Counted from the first letter of the stretch, positions 34,177 through 43,251 are shown. The stretch: 64,000 nt of DNA from Mammaliicoccus sp. Marseille-Q6498 (GCF_946151045.1 NZ_OX267714.1:2251001-2315000); one strand, 5' to 3'. Program-made: numbers and translations. Notes: generated by a model from the letters alone, not told the origin.

Positions 34177-35472
34177 ATGGATAAAATCGTCGTAAAAGGC
34201 GGAGCACGTCTTGAAGGAACAGTTGTAGTTGAAGGTGCGAAAAATGCAGTGCTACCAATATTGACTGCTACACTCTTACCATCAGTGGGTCAAAGTGTCT
34301 TAACGAACGTACCAAAATTAAGTGATGTAGAAACAATTAATACTGTGTTAACACATTTAAATGCTGAAATTGAATATGATGCAGATAAGAATACTGTAAA
34401 AGTTGATGCAACTAATACTTTAAAAATTGAAGCACCGTATGAGTACGTAAGTAAAATGAGAGCAAGTATTTTAGTTATGGGACCTTTATTAGCAAGAGAG
34501 GGCCATGCTAGAGTTGCTTTACCAGGAGGTTGTGCAATTGGTTCTAGACCTATTGAACAACATTTAAAAGGATTTGAAGCATTAGGTGCAGAGATTGAGT
34601 TACATAATGGTTTCATTGAAGCTAGAACACCTAATGGACTAAAAGGTCATAAAATATATTTAGATTTCCCAAGTGTTGGTGCAACTCAAAATATTATGAT
34701 GGCTGCAGTACTTGCTGAAGGTAAAACAGAAATTCAAAATGTAGCGAGAGAACCTGAAATAGTTGATTTAGCAAACTATTTAAATGAAATGGGCGCTCAA
34801 GTCCATGGAGCAGGAACTGATACGATAAGAATTACTGGTGTAGATCAGTTACATGGAGCTGAACATTCAATTATTCCTGACAGAATCGAAGCTGGTACTT
34901 TTATGATTGCAAGTGCAATTACAAGAGGTAATGTAAATGTAATTGGAGCAATTCGAGAACATATGACAAGCTTAGTTTCTAAATTAGAAGAAGCTGGAGT
35001 TCAAATTACAGAAATAGAAGATGGTTTGAATATTCAAGTACCTAATGAAATTAAAGCGATTGATATTAAAACGATGCCTCATCCTGGTTTTCCAACAGAT
35101 ATGCAATCACAAATCATGGCATTATTGTTAACTGCGAATGGTACAAGTAAAGTAACTGAAACTGTATTTGAAAATAGATTCATGCATGTTGAAGAATTCA
35201 AACGTATGAATGCAGATATATTTATTAATGGTAGAAGTGCAATTATTAATGGTAATAGCACACTGCAAGGTGCAGATGTTAAAGCTACTGACTTAAGAGC
35301 AGGTGCGTCTTTAATCCTTGCTGGACTTGTTTCTGATGGCTATACAAACGTAACAGAACTTAAACATTTAGATAGAGGTTACGTTAATTTTCATGGTAAA
35401 CTAAAATCATTAGGTGCAGACGTTGAACGCATTAATGATAATGGCAAGTTAAACGATAAAGCGAGGGTTTAG
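34177..35472 (+). CDS. murA: UDP-N-acetylglucosamine 1-carboxyvinyltransferase, MurA
   Basis: Second EPSP-synthase-like enolpyruvyl transferase of the window, 431 residues. It has [11 protein letters not shown], the fosfomycin-sensitive cysteine in [14 protein letters not shown], and [13 protein letters not shown]. Position after the atp operon and beside fabZ marks it as the MurA (MurAA) copy, usually the main enzyme in growth. The ATG at 34177 follows GTGGAGGAC; the in-frame ATG-like start at 34162 lies in that site. The C-terminal 12 residues are polar and variable. Confidence 0.95.
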   Translation: MDKIVVKGGARLEGTVVVEGAKNAVLPILTATLLPSVGQSVLTNVPKLSDVETINTVLTHLNAEIEYDADKNTVKVDATNTLKIEAPYEYVSKMRASILVMGPLLAREGHARVALPGGCAIGSRPIEQHLKGFEALGAEIELHNGFIEARTPNGLKGHKIYLDFPSVGATQNIMMAAVLAEGKTEIQNVAREPEIVDLANYLNEMGAQVHGAGTDTIRITGVDQLHGAEHSIIPDRIEAGTFMIASAITRGNVNVIGAIREHMTSLVSKLEEAGVQITEIEDGLNIQVPNEIKAIDIKTMPHPGFPTDMQSQIMALLLTANGTSKVTETVFENRFMHVEEFKRMNADIFINGRSAIINGNSTLQGADVKATDLRAGASLILAGLVSDGYTNVTELKHLDRGYVNFHGKLKSLGADVERINDNGKLNDKARV

Positions 35473-35473
35473 T

Positions 35474-35758
35474 ATGACTGAGACGCAATCATCAAGATCT
35501 GACGATAAAAATAGAAAGTCACCATTTAAAAAATTTAAAGAAAAAATTCAAACAAATAGAGTAGAAACGATTCAAGGTATTGAAGTTGAACATCGTGTTA
35601 TTCCATTATGGATAAAGTTTCTTATACTGTTAGTTTTAATGGTCTTGCTATTTATTGTTGGGACTATGATTGGATATGGAATACTTCAAAATCCTTTTGG
35701 CGTATTCAACCCTGAAACTTGGCAGCACATCTTTGACTTAACTGGGAGGAACTCATGA
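35474..35758 (+). CDS. EpuA-like small membrane protein ('RNA polymerase subunit beta' family PF11772)
   Basis: A 94-residue protein with a basic N-terminus (about 1-35), the conserved [10 protein letters not shown], one membrane helix (about 48-70), [10 protein letters not shown] and a tail [13 protein letters not shown]. This arrangement matches EpuA-like proteins, which databases label as an RNA polymerase beta subunit although they are membrane proteins of unknown role. It starts two bases after murA and overlaps fabZ by four bases, so the three are one unit. Confidence 0.75.
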   Translation: MTETQSSRSDDKNRKSPFKKFKEKIQTNRVETIQGIEVEHRVIPLWIKFLILLVLMVLLFIVGTMIGYGILQNPFGVFNPETWQHIFDLTGRNS

Positions 35759-36192
35759 TGGAAACAATTTATGATTTTAATGAAATTAAAAAAATAATCC
35801 CTCATCGTTATCCATTTCTTCTACTTGATAAAATAGTAGAATTAGAAGATGGAAAACGATGTGTAGGTATTAAACAAGTAGCAGGTAATGAACCGTTTTT
35901 CCAAGGTCATTTTCCTGATTATGCGGTAATGCCTGGTGTACTTATTGTTGAAGCATTAGCACAAACTGGTGCAGTTGCAATGTTACGCTTAGAAGAAAAT
36001 CAAGGTAAATTAGCAATGTTTGCTGGAATTGATAAATGTCGATTTAAAAAGCAAGTAACACCTGGAGATACATTAAGATTAGAAGTAGAAATAAATAAAA
36101 TTAAAGGTCCTATTGGTAAAGGAACTGCAAAAGCAACCGTAGATGGAGAAATTGCTTGTAGTTGTGAAATAAGCTTTGCAATAGTTGATTAA
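35755..36192 (+). CDS. fabZ: 3-hydroxyacyl-[ACP] dehydratase FabZ
   Basis: Dehydratase of type II fatty-acid elongation. The 145-residue hot-dog protein has [14 protein letters not shown], the catalytic histidine in [12 protein letters not shown] and the glutamate in VEALAQTGA. Two ATG codons (35755, 35758) are possible; GGGAGGA fits the first, which overlaps the preceding stop. A near-perfect bidirectional terminator follows. Confidence 0.96.
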   Translation: MMETIYDFNEIKKIIPHRYPFLLLDKIVELEDGKRCVGIKQVAGNEPFFQGHFPDYAVMPGVLIVEALAQTGAVAMLRLEENQGKLAMFAGIDKCRFKKQVTPGDTLRLEVEINKIKGPIGKGTAKATVDGEIACSCEISFAIVD

Positions 36193-36236
36193 TAATATAA
36201 AAAAAGAAAGAACACATTGTGTTCTTTCTTTTTTTA
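36192..36236. terminator. Bidirectional terminator between fabZ and the ywpF-like gene
   Basis: An inverted repeat of about 21 bp (core AAAGAAAGAACAC and GTGTTCTTTCTTT around a three-base loop) with A-run and T-run ends serves both convergent genes. Confidence 0.85.
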
Positions 36237-36671
36237 TATATTACTTTTTTCGTCTTTTAATTTAGGTTTAGATTGCATTAATCTATTGAATGACGTTTTC
36301 AACTCATCTCCAGTAAGTCCTTCGTCAATTAATTGTTCTAATAGTCGTTCGGCATAAACTTGTCTTAAAGTATAAATATGACATTCAAAAACGACTGAAA
36401 TTTGTTCATTTAATTGTTCAATATATTTAATTGTTGCATCAAACAGTGCTGGGTCATTAGATGGTCTCGTAATGACAACTCTTGTATCTAATAATGTTTG
36501 ACTATCATAGTATTCTTTCATTTGTTCATAATGTATGTCTGATATTAAAATCTCTAATAACCATCCTGTGCCACTATTTTCTTTATTAATGATGATGCCA
36601 TCAAGTAATTCATATTCTGTAATCTGCTCATCATCTACTATTTGAAAGCGAACAGCTTTAAATGTTTTCAT
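36234..36671 (-). CDS. YwpF-like protein
   Basis: A 145-residue protein resembling Bacillus YwpF, which neighbours fabZ and the ssb paralogue ywpH there too. It begins MKTFKAVRFQIVDDEQ and is mixed alpha/beta with no membrane segment or catalytic motif. I choose the ATG at 36671, seven bases after GGGGGAA; the ATG at 36677 abuts that site. Function unknown. Confidence 0.7.
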   Translation of the reverse strand: MKTFKAVRFQIVDDEQITEYELLDGIIINKENSGTGWLLEILISDIHYEQMKEYYDSQTLLDTRVVITRPSNDPALFDATIKYIEQLNEQISVVFECHIYTLRQVYAERLLEQLIDEGLTGDELKTSFNRLMQSKPKLKDEKSNI

Positions 36672-36802
36672 AAACATTCCCCCTTAATTGTTAAATATAC
36701 GAATGTTTAACTTTATCATCTATTATATAGCACTTTTAAAAGAAATTAAAATATTCTATGAAAATCAAAAAAAATACCATACAAAATATCTTTTTTTACA
36801 CT

Positions 36803-36831
36803 TTGACGGAAATAAGGACACTCTTTATATT
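36803..36831 (+). promoter_or_regulatory. Predicted promoter of the SSB paralogue
   Basis: TTGACG (36803-36808), a 17-base spacer and TATATT (36826-36831), about 20 bases before the start. Confidence 0.6.
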
Positions 36832-36853
36832 ATGAGTATAAGGAGGTGAGAAT

Positions 36854-37432
36854 ATGCTAAATAAATCGGTTTTAGTAGGGCGGCTAACGAAAGATCCTGC
36901 ATATTTTAAAAAGGGTGATATTATGATTTCGACATTTTGTTTAGCTGTAGAAAGAGGATATAGGTCCAAAGAAGGTACTATGGTTGTAGATTTCATCGTA
37001 TGTAAAGCGTTTGGTAAATTAGCATTTAATATTCATGAATATACTAAAAAGGGACAACTTGTCGCGTTAACTGGACAAATACAATCACGTGCTTATATTA
37101 AAGAACAAAAAAAACAATATGTTACAGAAATCATATGTGAAACCATCAAGTTTTTAAACATGCCTTCTAGTAATAAATCGACAATACCACAGTCAAAAGA
37201 GGAGATAAGTGATTTAATAAGTGAAAGTGCTGAGACTTATTCAGAAGATTTATCTACTCAATTTAAAAAAGAAAGACGCGAAGTCGAGAAGAAGGCTCGA
37301 GAAAGTAGTGACGATAATCTGTCACAAGAAATGATTACACAGTATAGTGATGTGATAGAGGCTATAAAACCAAATACAGAAAGTTCAAATAGCACGCAAA
37401 CTTCACATAAAACAAAAGTTACTTCTTCATAG
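36854..37432 (+). CDS. ssb: Single-stranded DNA-binding protein paralogue (SsbB/YwpH-like)
   Basis: Residues 1-103 form an OB fold: MLNKSVLVGRLTKDP, FCLAVERGY, DFIVCKAFGKLAFNI and the GQIQSRAY strand. The remaining 90 residues are polar, lysine/glutamate/serine-rich and look disordered. The acidic DDDIPF-type tip that recruits partner proteins in replicative SSB is absent (the end is HKTKVTSS). Location beside ywpF and fabZ matches Bacillus ywpH (ssbB), the competence-related copy, though that relative is much shorter. TAAGGAGGTG gives a strong start. Confidence 0.85.
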   Translation: MLNKSVLVGRLTKDPAYFKKGDIMISTFCLAVERGYRSKEGTMVVDFIVCKAFGKLAFNIHEYTKKGQLVALTGQIQSRAYIKEQKKQYVTEIICETIKFLNMPSSNKSTIPQSKEEISDLISESAETYSEDLSTQFKKERREVEKKARESSDDNLSQEMITQYSDVIEAIKPNTESSNSTQTSHKTKVTSS

Positions 37433-37511
37433 TAGCAATTAACAATCTCATTCAAATTTTATATCATAACTTCTTATAATTTTTAGTCTAAATGTTTGGT
37501 TCTCTTTCCCA

Positions 37512-37545
37512 ATACTTGCTGTTCAAAAATGAGAACAGCAAGTAT
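37512..37545. terminator. Hairpin after the SSB paralogue
   Basis: ATACTTGCTGTTC (37512-37524) and GAACAGCAAGTAT (37533-37545) form a perfect 13-bp stem with an eight-base loop. There is no T-run, only TATATA, so it may be a weak terminator or an mRNA 3'-end stabiliser. Confidence 0.5.
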
Positions 37546-37681
37546 ATATATTAATCTTAAATTGTATAAAAAATTACAAGCATATTACAAATTGTCTGAT
37601 AATTGATTTTGTACAATGAATATAAATACTTTTGTTACAAGGTTTAACTGTTAAATAATATATTTCCTCTTTTGAAATACA

Positions 37682-37698
37682 TGTAATTTAACTGTAAT
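37682..37698 (+). promoter_or_regulatory. WalR (YycF) binding site
   Basis: TGTAAT-N5-TGTAAT (37682-37687 and 37693-37698) is an exact match to the WalR consensus TGTWAH-N5-TGTWAH. It lies about 53 bases before the -10 of the LysM gene, whose product type (wall hydrolase) is the usual WalKR target. Confidence 0.7.
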
Positions 37699-37811
37699 AT
37701 ATATAAACTATTTTTCATATGGTTGTAACCTATGACATAAAAAATGGTGGTATAGTTTAATCAGTAAAAATCATATAAAAGATAATACCTTACAGGAGGA
37801 AATATTCAATT

Positions 37812-38618
37812 ATGAAAAAATTATTAGCAGTTTCAACAGCTGCTGTTGCAGTTACTACAGGGGTAACAGCTACAGCTGACGCAGCAACGCATACAGTTAA
37901 ATCTGGAGAAACTTTATACAGTATTTCAAAAAAATATAATACAACTGTTGATGCAATCAAATCAGAAAATGGTTTGAAATCAAACTTAATCTTGGCTAAC
38001 CAAGTAATCAAAGTTAATGAATCTAAAGCAGCTACAGAATATACTGTTGTATCTGGAGACACTTTAGGTAAAATTGCATCTAAATATGACGTTACAGTTT
38101 CACAATTAAAGGCTTGGAATAACTTATCATCAGATTTAATTATTGTTGGTCAAAAATTATCATTACAAGCACCAACACAAGCGCCAGTTGCTCAAGCACC
38201 GGCACAAACTCAAGTTGCAGCACCTACGTATTCATATGAAACATCAACTCAATCATATGAAGCACCAACGCAAACTTATCAAGCGCCGGCACAAGAAACA
38301 TACAAAGTTCATACATCACAAACTTCATACGAAGCGCCAGCTCAAACTTCAACAGTTAGCTCTGGTGGATCTACTAAAGCTCAATTCTTAGCAGCAGGTG
38401 GATCTGAAGCGATGTGGAATGCTATCGTATTACCTGAATCAAGCGGTAATCCAAACGCTGTTAACCCAGCTGGTTACAGAGGTCTTGGACAAACTAAAGA
38501 ATCTTGGGGTACAGGTTCAGTAGCAACTCAAACTCAAGGTATGTTGAATTACGCTAAAAGCCGTTACGGTTCGGAATCAGCAGCAATTGCTTTCCGTCAA
38601 GCTCATGGCTGGTGGTAG
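37812..38618 (+). CDS. Secreted LysM cell-wall protein with transglycosylase-like C-terminus
   Basis: The 268-residue precursor has a signal peptide (cleavage likely after ATADA, about residue 23) and two LysM domains (THTVKSGETLYSISKKY and EYTVVSGDTLGKIASKY). A low-complexity linker of QAPT/SYEAP repeats covers about 120-185. The C-terminal domain (WNAIVLPESSGNPNAVNP, GYRGLGQTKESWG, ending QAHGWW) resembles the Apf/SceD/IsaA transglycosylase-like family; the glutamate in PESSG is the likely catalytic residue. It should bind and cleave peptidoglycan. A WalR box upstream suggests WalKR control. Its 3' end is repeated downstream in decayed form. Confidence 0.88.
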   Translation: MKKLLAVSTAAVAVTTGVTATADAATHTVKSGETLYSISKKYNTTVDAIKSENGLKSNLILANQVIKVNESKAATEYTVVSGDTLGKIASKYDVTVSQLKAWNNLSSDLIIVGQKLSLQAPTQAPVAQAPAQTQVAAPTYSYETSTQSYEAPTQTYQAPAQETYKVHTSQTSYEAPAQTSTVSSGGSTKAQFLAAGGSEAMWNAIVLPESSGNPNAVNPAGYRGLGQTKESWGTGSVATQTQGMLNYAKSRYGSESAAIAFRQAHGWW

Positions 38619-38982
38619 GATCTATTTTTTAAATAGAAGTTTACATTTATCATCTTGTTTAAAAAAGGAATGCCAAATTAATTAACACCAATTTAAACAT
38701 CGAATTATAGATATGAGACTTTTAGGGTTTTATAATATAGAAACAACATCAATTGCTTTCCCCAAGCAAATGGTTGTTGATAAGAATTATCCTATAAATA
38801 GAAGTTTATATTTATAATCTTGTTTAAAAAAGGAATGCCAAATTAATCAACATCAATTTAAAAATCGAATTAAAGATATGGACTTTAATGTATTCATAAT
38901 ATACAAAAAGCAGCAATTGCTTTCCGCAGGCAATTGACTGTTGGTAAGAGTTATCCTATAAATAAATATTTGTATTTATCAT
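38584..38982 (+). repeat. Decayed tandem repeats of the lysM gene 3' end (about 165-bp period)
   Basis: The last codons plus 3' flank of the LysM gene recur twice. The landmark AATTGCTTTCC occurs at about 38585, 38751 and 38915, and AAATA-AAGTTTA-type blocks start at 38631, 38796 and, diverged and cut short, 38960. Periods are 164-166 bases. Within the copies the codons are broken: the gene's stop TAG is TAAG, and single-base indels disrupt the final CATGGCTGGTGG. The stretch shared by units includes TTGTTTAAAAAAGGAATGCC. Confidence 0.8.
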
Positions 38983-39067
38983 GTAGATAAATAGCGATGT
39001 CAATAAGAATTATCTCAAAAGCGAGCACTGTAATTAAATTCATTATAAAAAAAGCCACACATAATTT

Positions 39068-39108
39068 AATCGGGAGCAAGACGTTAAAGTCTTGCTCCCG
39101 ATTTTTTT
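39068..39108 (+). terminator. Strong terminator after the repeat array
   Basis: A perfect 15-bp stem (arms 39068-39082 and 39089-39103; core CGGGAGCAAGAC) with a six-base loop and seven T. It is 450 bases after the lysM stop and just before the thi riboswitch region. Confidence 0.9.
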
Positions 39109-39160
39109 ATTTGACCATCAATCATGCTTTTGATAATCTTAAATTAATTAAATAGATAAA

Positions 39161-39246
39161 TGACTGCTAGGGGCGCCTTTTGGCTGAGATGATTTTTCAG
39201 TCCCTTATTACCTGATTTGGATAATGCCAACGTAGGAAAGCGGTCA
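39161..39246 (+). ncRNA. TPP riboswitch
   Basis: All conserved elements of the thiamine pyrophosphate (THI) aptamer are present in order: GGGGCGCC, GGCTGAGAT (39182-39190), ACCTGAT (39210-39216) and GGATAATGCCAACGTAGGAA. P1 pairs TGACTGC (39161-39167) with GCGGTCA (39240-39246). It controls the following tenA-thiD-thiM-thiE operon by transcription termination. Confidence 0.95.
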
Positions 39247-39304
39247 ATTAACGTAGGTTATTACACTTAATTGACTTCTTTTTTGCGAAAGAGGTCATTT
39301 TTTT
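39243..39304 (+). terminator. Riboswitch expression platform: antiterminator and terminator
   Basis: The terminator is TGACTTCTTT (39272-39281) with AAAGAGGTCA (39288-39297) and a seven-T run. The competing antiterminator pairs GTCAATTAA (39243-39251) with TTAATTGAC (39267-39275), which uses up the terminator's left arm. The P1 3' arm (39240-39246) overlaps the antiterminator, so TPP binding would free the terminator: an OFF switch. Confidence 0.8.
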
Positions 39305-39330
39305 ATTGAGAAAAATTGAGGAGTGGTAAC

Positions 39331-40020
39331 ATGCGTTTTTCAGAACAGCTACAACAAAAAGCAGAACCAATTATTGAAGAGATTTATAATGACGGTTTTA
39401 TACAAGGGTTTATAAACGGAAATATTTCAAGTGATGCAATAAAACATTATTTAAAGGCAGATTCAAAATATTTAAATGAATTCGCTAAAGTATATGCATT
39501 ATTGATACCTAAAATTGATTCGAAACAACAATTAAAGTTTTTATTAGAACAAATTGAGTTTGCTTCTTCAGGAGAAGTTGGTGCTCATCAAATACTTGCA
39601 GATTATATTGGTGAAGATTATGATGAAGTTATTAAAGATGGTGAATGGTATCCAACTGCAGATCACTATATTAAGCATATGTATTATAATGCTTATGCAC
39701 ATGAGGGTGTAGCATATACGGTTGCAGCAATGGCACCTTGCCCATATGTATATAGAAGATTAGCTCAAATGGCAATTGAAAGAGATGATTTTTCTGAAGA
39801 TAAAAATTTAAAAGAATGGTTTGAATTTTACCATAAGGGAATGGCTGAACTTATTGAAATTTTAAATAGTTGGTTAAATGAATTTAGTGAAAAAGCTGAT
39901 GAACATGCATTAAAAATAGTCGAAAGAAACTTTTTAGAAAGTACGGTACATGAGCGTAATTTCTTTAATATGGCATACACTTTAGAAAAATGGGAATTTG
40001 GGGTGGAAAATAATGAATAA
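39331..40020 (+). CDS. tenA: Aminopyrimidine aminohydrolase (TenA, thiaminase II)
   Basis: TenA salvages the pyrimidine of degraded thiamine. The 229-residue all-helical protein contains the catalytic cysteine in APCPYVYRR and the glutamate in FLESTVHERNFFNMAY. ATG at 39331 follows GAGGAGTGG; the ATG-like start at 39316 precedes it. First gene behind the TPP riboswitch; its end overlaps thiD by eight bases. Confidence 0.93.
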   Translation: MRFSEQLQQKAEPIIEEIYNDGFIQGFINGNISSDAIKHYLKADSKYLNEFAKVYALLIPKIDSKQQLKFLLEQIEFASSGEVGAHQILADYIGEDYDEVIKDGEWYPTADHYIKHMYYNAYAHEGVAYTVAAMAPCPYVYRRLAQMAIERDDFSEDKNLKEWFEFYHKGMAELIEILNSWLNEFSEKADEHALKIVERNFLESTVHERNFFNMAYTLEKWEFGVENNE

Positions 40021-40825
40021 ACCTAAAATTGCTTTAACAATAGCGGGTACGGATCCAACTGGTGGAGCAGGCATTATGGCTGATTTAAAATCTTTCCAAG
40101 CTTCTGGTGTATATGGAATGGCTGTACCTACAAGTATTGTGTCTCAAAATACTTTAGGTGTACAAGATGTTTATCATTTACCAATTGAGGTGATTGAAAG
40201 TCAGTTATCGAGTGTTTTTGATGATGAAACGCCGCACGCTATTAAAACGGGAATGATCGCTTCAGAAGATATGATGCAAGTTATAAAGCCGTATATTGTT
40301 CAAACTGACAAACCATATGTTATTGATCCAGTCATGGTTGCTAAAAGTGGTGACTCATTAATGGATGATAGAGGAAAAGATAAACTTAAGACTATATTAT
40401 TGCCTTTAGCAACTGTTGTAACGCCAAATGTTCCAGAAGCTGAAGAAATAACAGGAATGAAAATTGAAACTGAGGATGAGATTAAAAAAGCAGGGTCATT
40501 TTTCTTGAATGAAATAGGCAGTAAAGGTGTAATCATTAAAGGCGGACATCTTGAAGGCGACGCAATTGATTATTTATTTACTAAAGATGGAATGAGAAGT
40601 TGGAAGAGTGAACGTTTTGACACTAAGCATACGCATGGAACGGGATGTACATTCAGTGCTGTTATTACGGCTGAATTAGCGAAAGGTCACACGATTGAAG
40701 AAGCGGTTGAAACAGCAAAAAGATTTATTACATTGGCTATAAAATATACACCTGAAATTGGAAAAGGTAGAGGGCCAGTAAATCATTTTGCATACCAAAA
40801 AATTGAGGGATTAGATTATGAATAA
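40013..40825 (+). CDS. thiD: Hydroxymethylpyrimidine/phosphomethylpyrimidine kinase
   Basis: Phosphorylates HMP and HMP-P for thiamine synthesis. The 270-residue ribokinase-fold protein has ALTIAGTDPTGGAGIMADLKS (two adjoining motifs) and VIDPVMVAKSGDSLM. The catalytic GTGCTFSAVI anion hole with Asp-type region near HTHGTGC is also present. ATG at 40013 follows GGGGTGG and overlaps tenA by eight bases. Confidence 0.94.
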   Translation: MNKPKIALTIAGTDPTGGAGIMADLKSFQASGVYGMAVPTSIVSQNTLGVQDVYHLPIEVIESQLSSVFDDETPHAIKTGMIASEDMMQVIKPYIVQTDKPYVIDPVMVAKSGDSLMDDRGKDKLKTILLPLATVVTPNVPEAEEITGMKIETEDEIKKAGSFFLNEIGSKGVIIKGGHLEGDAIDYLFTKDGMRSWKSERFDTKHTHGTGCTFSAVITAELAKGHTIEEAVETAKRFITLAIKYTPEIGKGRGPVNHFAYQKIEGLDYE

Positions 40826-41609
40826 ATTAAAAAACATAAGAGAACAAGGTCCACTTATAGTATGTTACACAAATGATGTCGTTAAAAATTTCACAGCAAA
40901 TGGTTTAATATCATTAGGTGCAAGTCCAGCAATGAGTGAAGAGCCTGATGAAGCTGAAGAATTTGCGCAAGCGGCAGGGGCATTTTTGATTAATATTGGA
41001 ACAATTACGACAGATAGAGCTTTTGACATGAATGAATATACTAAAATTATGCACGATAATAAAGTACCTGTTGTCTTAGATCCGGTTGCTGTAGGTGCAT
41101 CTGCTTTAAGAAAAACTTTTTGCCAAACATTATTAAATGATGAAGTGGTTGATGTGATTCGTGGTAATGCGTCTGAAATATTAGCGTTAATAGAAGATGA
41201 TGTAACAATGAAAGGTACTGATAGCGATGGTACTTTAGATGCTGTGAAAATTGCTAAAAAAGCGCATCAACAATTGAACTTACCAATTATTTTAACAGGT
41301 AAAGTTGATGTCATAGCATGTAATAAAAAATTGATAGAACTGAATAATGGTAGTGAGATGTTGACGAAAGTTACGGGTGGAGGCTGTTTATTAGGTGGAG
41401 TGATTGCTGCATTTGTATCTCACGAAAAAGAAATTACAATTAATCTATTAGAAGAAGCACTTTCAACTTATAATGTTGCGGCTGAATTAGCTAGCAAACA
41501 ACCAGGTGCACACTTACCAGGCACATTCCAAATCGCTTTTATAGATCAATTAAATGCCATTACGGATGAAATCGTTGAAGAGAAAAAGAATGTGAAAGAA
41601 GTGAAATAA
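40818..41609 (+). CDS. thiM: Hydroxyethylthiazole kinase
   Basis: Salvages the thiazole half of thiamine. The 263-residue protein shows CYTNDVVKNFTANGL, the ASPAMSEEPDEAEEF substrate site, VLDPVAVGAS, RGNASEI and the catalytic-cysteine glycine loop VTGGGCLLGGVI. It overlaps thiD by eight bases and is directly followed by thiE. Confidence 0.95.
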   Translation: MNKLKNIREQGPLIVCYTNDVVKNFTANGLISLGASPAMSEEPDEAEEFAQAAGAFLINIGTITTDRAFDMNEYTKIMHDNKVPVVLDPVAVGASALRKTFCQTLLNDEVVDVIRGNASEILALIEDDVTMKGTDSDGTLDAVKIAKKAHQQLNLPIILTGKVDVIACNKKLIELNNGSEMLTKVTGGGCLLGGVIAAFVSHEKEITINLLEEALSTYNVAAELASKQPGAHLPGTFQIAFIDQLNAITDEIVEEKKNVKEVK

Positions 41610-42251
41610 ATGTTTGATATAAATACATTAAAAGTATATTTTATTGCTGGTAGTCAAGATGTACCAAACAAAGATTTATATGACGTTGTTGAGCAAGCAT
41701 TAGAAGCGGGAATTACAATGTTTCAATTTCGAGAAAAAGGACCTCAGAGTAAATCAGGCATTGAAAAAGAACAGTTAGCACAATCTCTACTTGAATTATG
41801 CCGAAGATATGAAGTGCCTTTTATTGTTAATGATGATGTAGATTTAGCTGTGAAAATTAATGCTGATGGCATTCACGTCGGTCAAGATGATCGACGTGTT
41901 TCAACGTTCAAAGATAAGTTTGAAAATAAAATTATTGGATTAAGTGTCGCTAATATGGAAGAGTATTCAAAATCAGAAATTTCTAATGTAGACTACATTG
42001 GAACAGGACCAATTCATTCAACAACTTCAAAAGATGATGCGGGTGAAGAAGGTGGATATAATCTTATTAGTACACTAAGAAGATATGATCATCATATACC
42101 TATCGTCGCAATTGGTGGAATTACAGAACAAGATGTCGTACCGCTTATAAATGCCGGTGCGAACGGTGTGAGTGTCATATCCGCTATAGCTAGAAGTGCC
42201 AATATTGAACAAACTGTGAAGGGCTTTCATAACCAATATAAAAAAGTGTAA
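41610..42251 (+). CDS. thiE: Thiamine-phosphate synthase
   Basis: Joins HMP-PP and HET-P to thiamine phosphate. The 213-residue TIM barrel has MFQFREKGPQSKS, FIVNDDVDLAVKINADGIHVGQ in two adjoining motifs, IGTGPIHSTTSKDDA and VAIGGITEQ. The ATG begins at the base after the thiM stop. With tenA, thiD and thiM this is a salvage set: no thiC or thiG/F/S genes are here. Confidence 0.95.
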   Translation: MFDINTLKVYFIAGSQDVPNKDLYDVVEQALEAGITMFQFREKGPQSKSGIEKEQLAQSLLELCRRYEVPFIVNDDVDLAVKINADGIHVGQDDRRVSTFKDKFENKIIGLSVANMEEYSKSEISNVDYIGTGPIHSTTSKDDAGEEGGYNLISTLRRYDHHIPIVAIGGITEQDVVPLINAGANGVSVISAIARSANIEQTVKGFHNQYKKV

Positions 42252-42333
42252 TAAAAATCAAGATATTGATTTATGTTGTATAGAATGTGTGATAGAATAA
42301 GCCTTATGTGAGTATATCAATAGAGGTGGAAAA

Positions 42334-43200
42334 ATGAAGAAAAAAGCTTTATGGCCATTATTATTTAGTGTAATGGTTGTGCTAGCTGGGTGTGATTATT
42401 CTAAACCTGAAAACAGAGATGGTTTCTTTTATAATACATTTGTAAAACCGATGGATAGTCTTATTCATTGGCTCGGTGCAAATATAAATCACGACTACGG
42501 ACTAGCTATAATAATTATTACTTTAGTTGTACGTCTCGCGCTATTCCCATTTATGATGAAGACATATAAAAATCAAAAATTGATGCGTGAAAAAATGAAA
42601 TTAGCTAAACCTGAAATGGAGAAAATTCAGGAAAAAGTTAAACGAGCTAGAACGCAAGAAGAAAAAATGGCTGCCAATCAAGAAATGATGACTTTATACA
42701 AAAAACATGGTATAAATCCTATGAATATGGGTTGTTTACCAATCGTTATTCAAATGCCTATCGTTATGGGCTTATTCTATGTATTAAAGTATCCAACACC
42801 AGGCGGTATTACAGAATACCCGCATTTCTTATGGTTTAATTTAACTCAACCAGATATCTTCATTACAATTATTGCGGGGATTATTTATGCATTACAAGCA
42901 TTCGTTTCAATGAAATATGCTAATGTTCCTGATGAACAGAAGAATATGATGAGAATGATGATGTTTGTATCTCCAATTATGATTATTTGGATGTCATACA
43001 TCTCAGCTTCAGCTTTAGGTTTATACTGGGCTGTCGGTGGTGCATTCTTAATTGTTCAAACGTGGTTAGGTAACGTCTTCTACAACAAAAAAGTTGATGA
43101 AGAAATGAAACCATTAATTGAAGCACATGAAAGAAATCAACAAGAAGAAAATAAAGAAAAGAAACCAGCTAAACTTGTTTCTAATAAGAAGAAAAAATAA
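42334..43200 (+). CDS. yidC: Membrane protein insertase YidC/OxaA, lipoprotein type
   Basis: YidC inserts membrane proteins alone or with Sec. The 288-residue protein has a lipoprotein signal with lipobox VLAGC (cysteine about residue 20) and five membrane helices. The hydrophilic-groove arginine is in [12 protein letters not shown], a cytoplasmic helical hairpin covers about 80-130, and a lysine-rich tail binds ribosomes. GAGGTGG supports the start. The gene follows thiE by 82 bases with no terminator between. Confidence 0.95.
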   Translation: MKKKALWPLLFSVMVVLAGCDYSKPENRDGFFYNTFVKPMDSLIHWLGANINHDYGLAIIIITLVVRLALFPFMMKTYKNQKLMREKMKLAKPEMEKIQEKVKRARTQEEKMAANQEMMTLYKKHGINPMNMGCLPIVIQMPIVMGLFYVLKYPTPGGITEYPHFLWFNLTQPDIFITIIAGIIYALQAFVSMKYANVPDEQKNMMRMMMFVSPIMIIWMSYISASALGLYWAVGGAFLIVQTWLGNVFYNKKVDEEMKPLIEAHERNQQEENKEKKPAKLVSNKKKK

Positions 43201-43205
43201 TAATT

Positions 43206-43250
43206 AAAAAGACAAACTAACTATTAATCGGTTAGTTTGTCTTTTTTTTA
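43206..43250. terminator. yidC terminator 1
   Basis: A 16-bp perfect stem (arms 43206-43221 and 43231-43246; GACAAACTAAC core) with A/T-run ends. Confidence 0.88.
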
Positions 43251-43251
43251 G

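Larger units (their letters stand above)
37433..37811. other. 379-base gap before the LysM gene
   Basis: It holds the hairpin at 37512, a WalR-type box at 37682 and a probable -10 (TATAGT, 37751-37756). No coding frame with a ribosome binding site is seen; the rest is AT-rich upstream sequence. Confidence 0.5.

Noticed and set aside
38143..38391. 82-codon lysine/histidine/glutamine-rich frame inside the LysM gene
   Set aside because: It is a shifted reading of the low-complexity QAPT/SYEAP linker.
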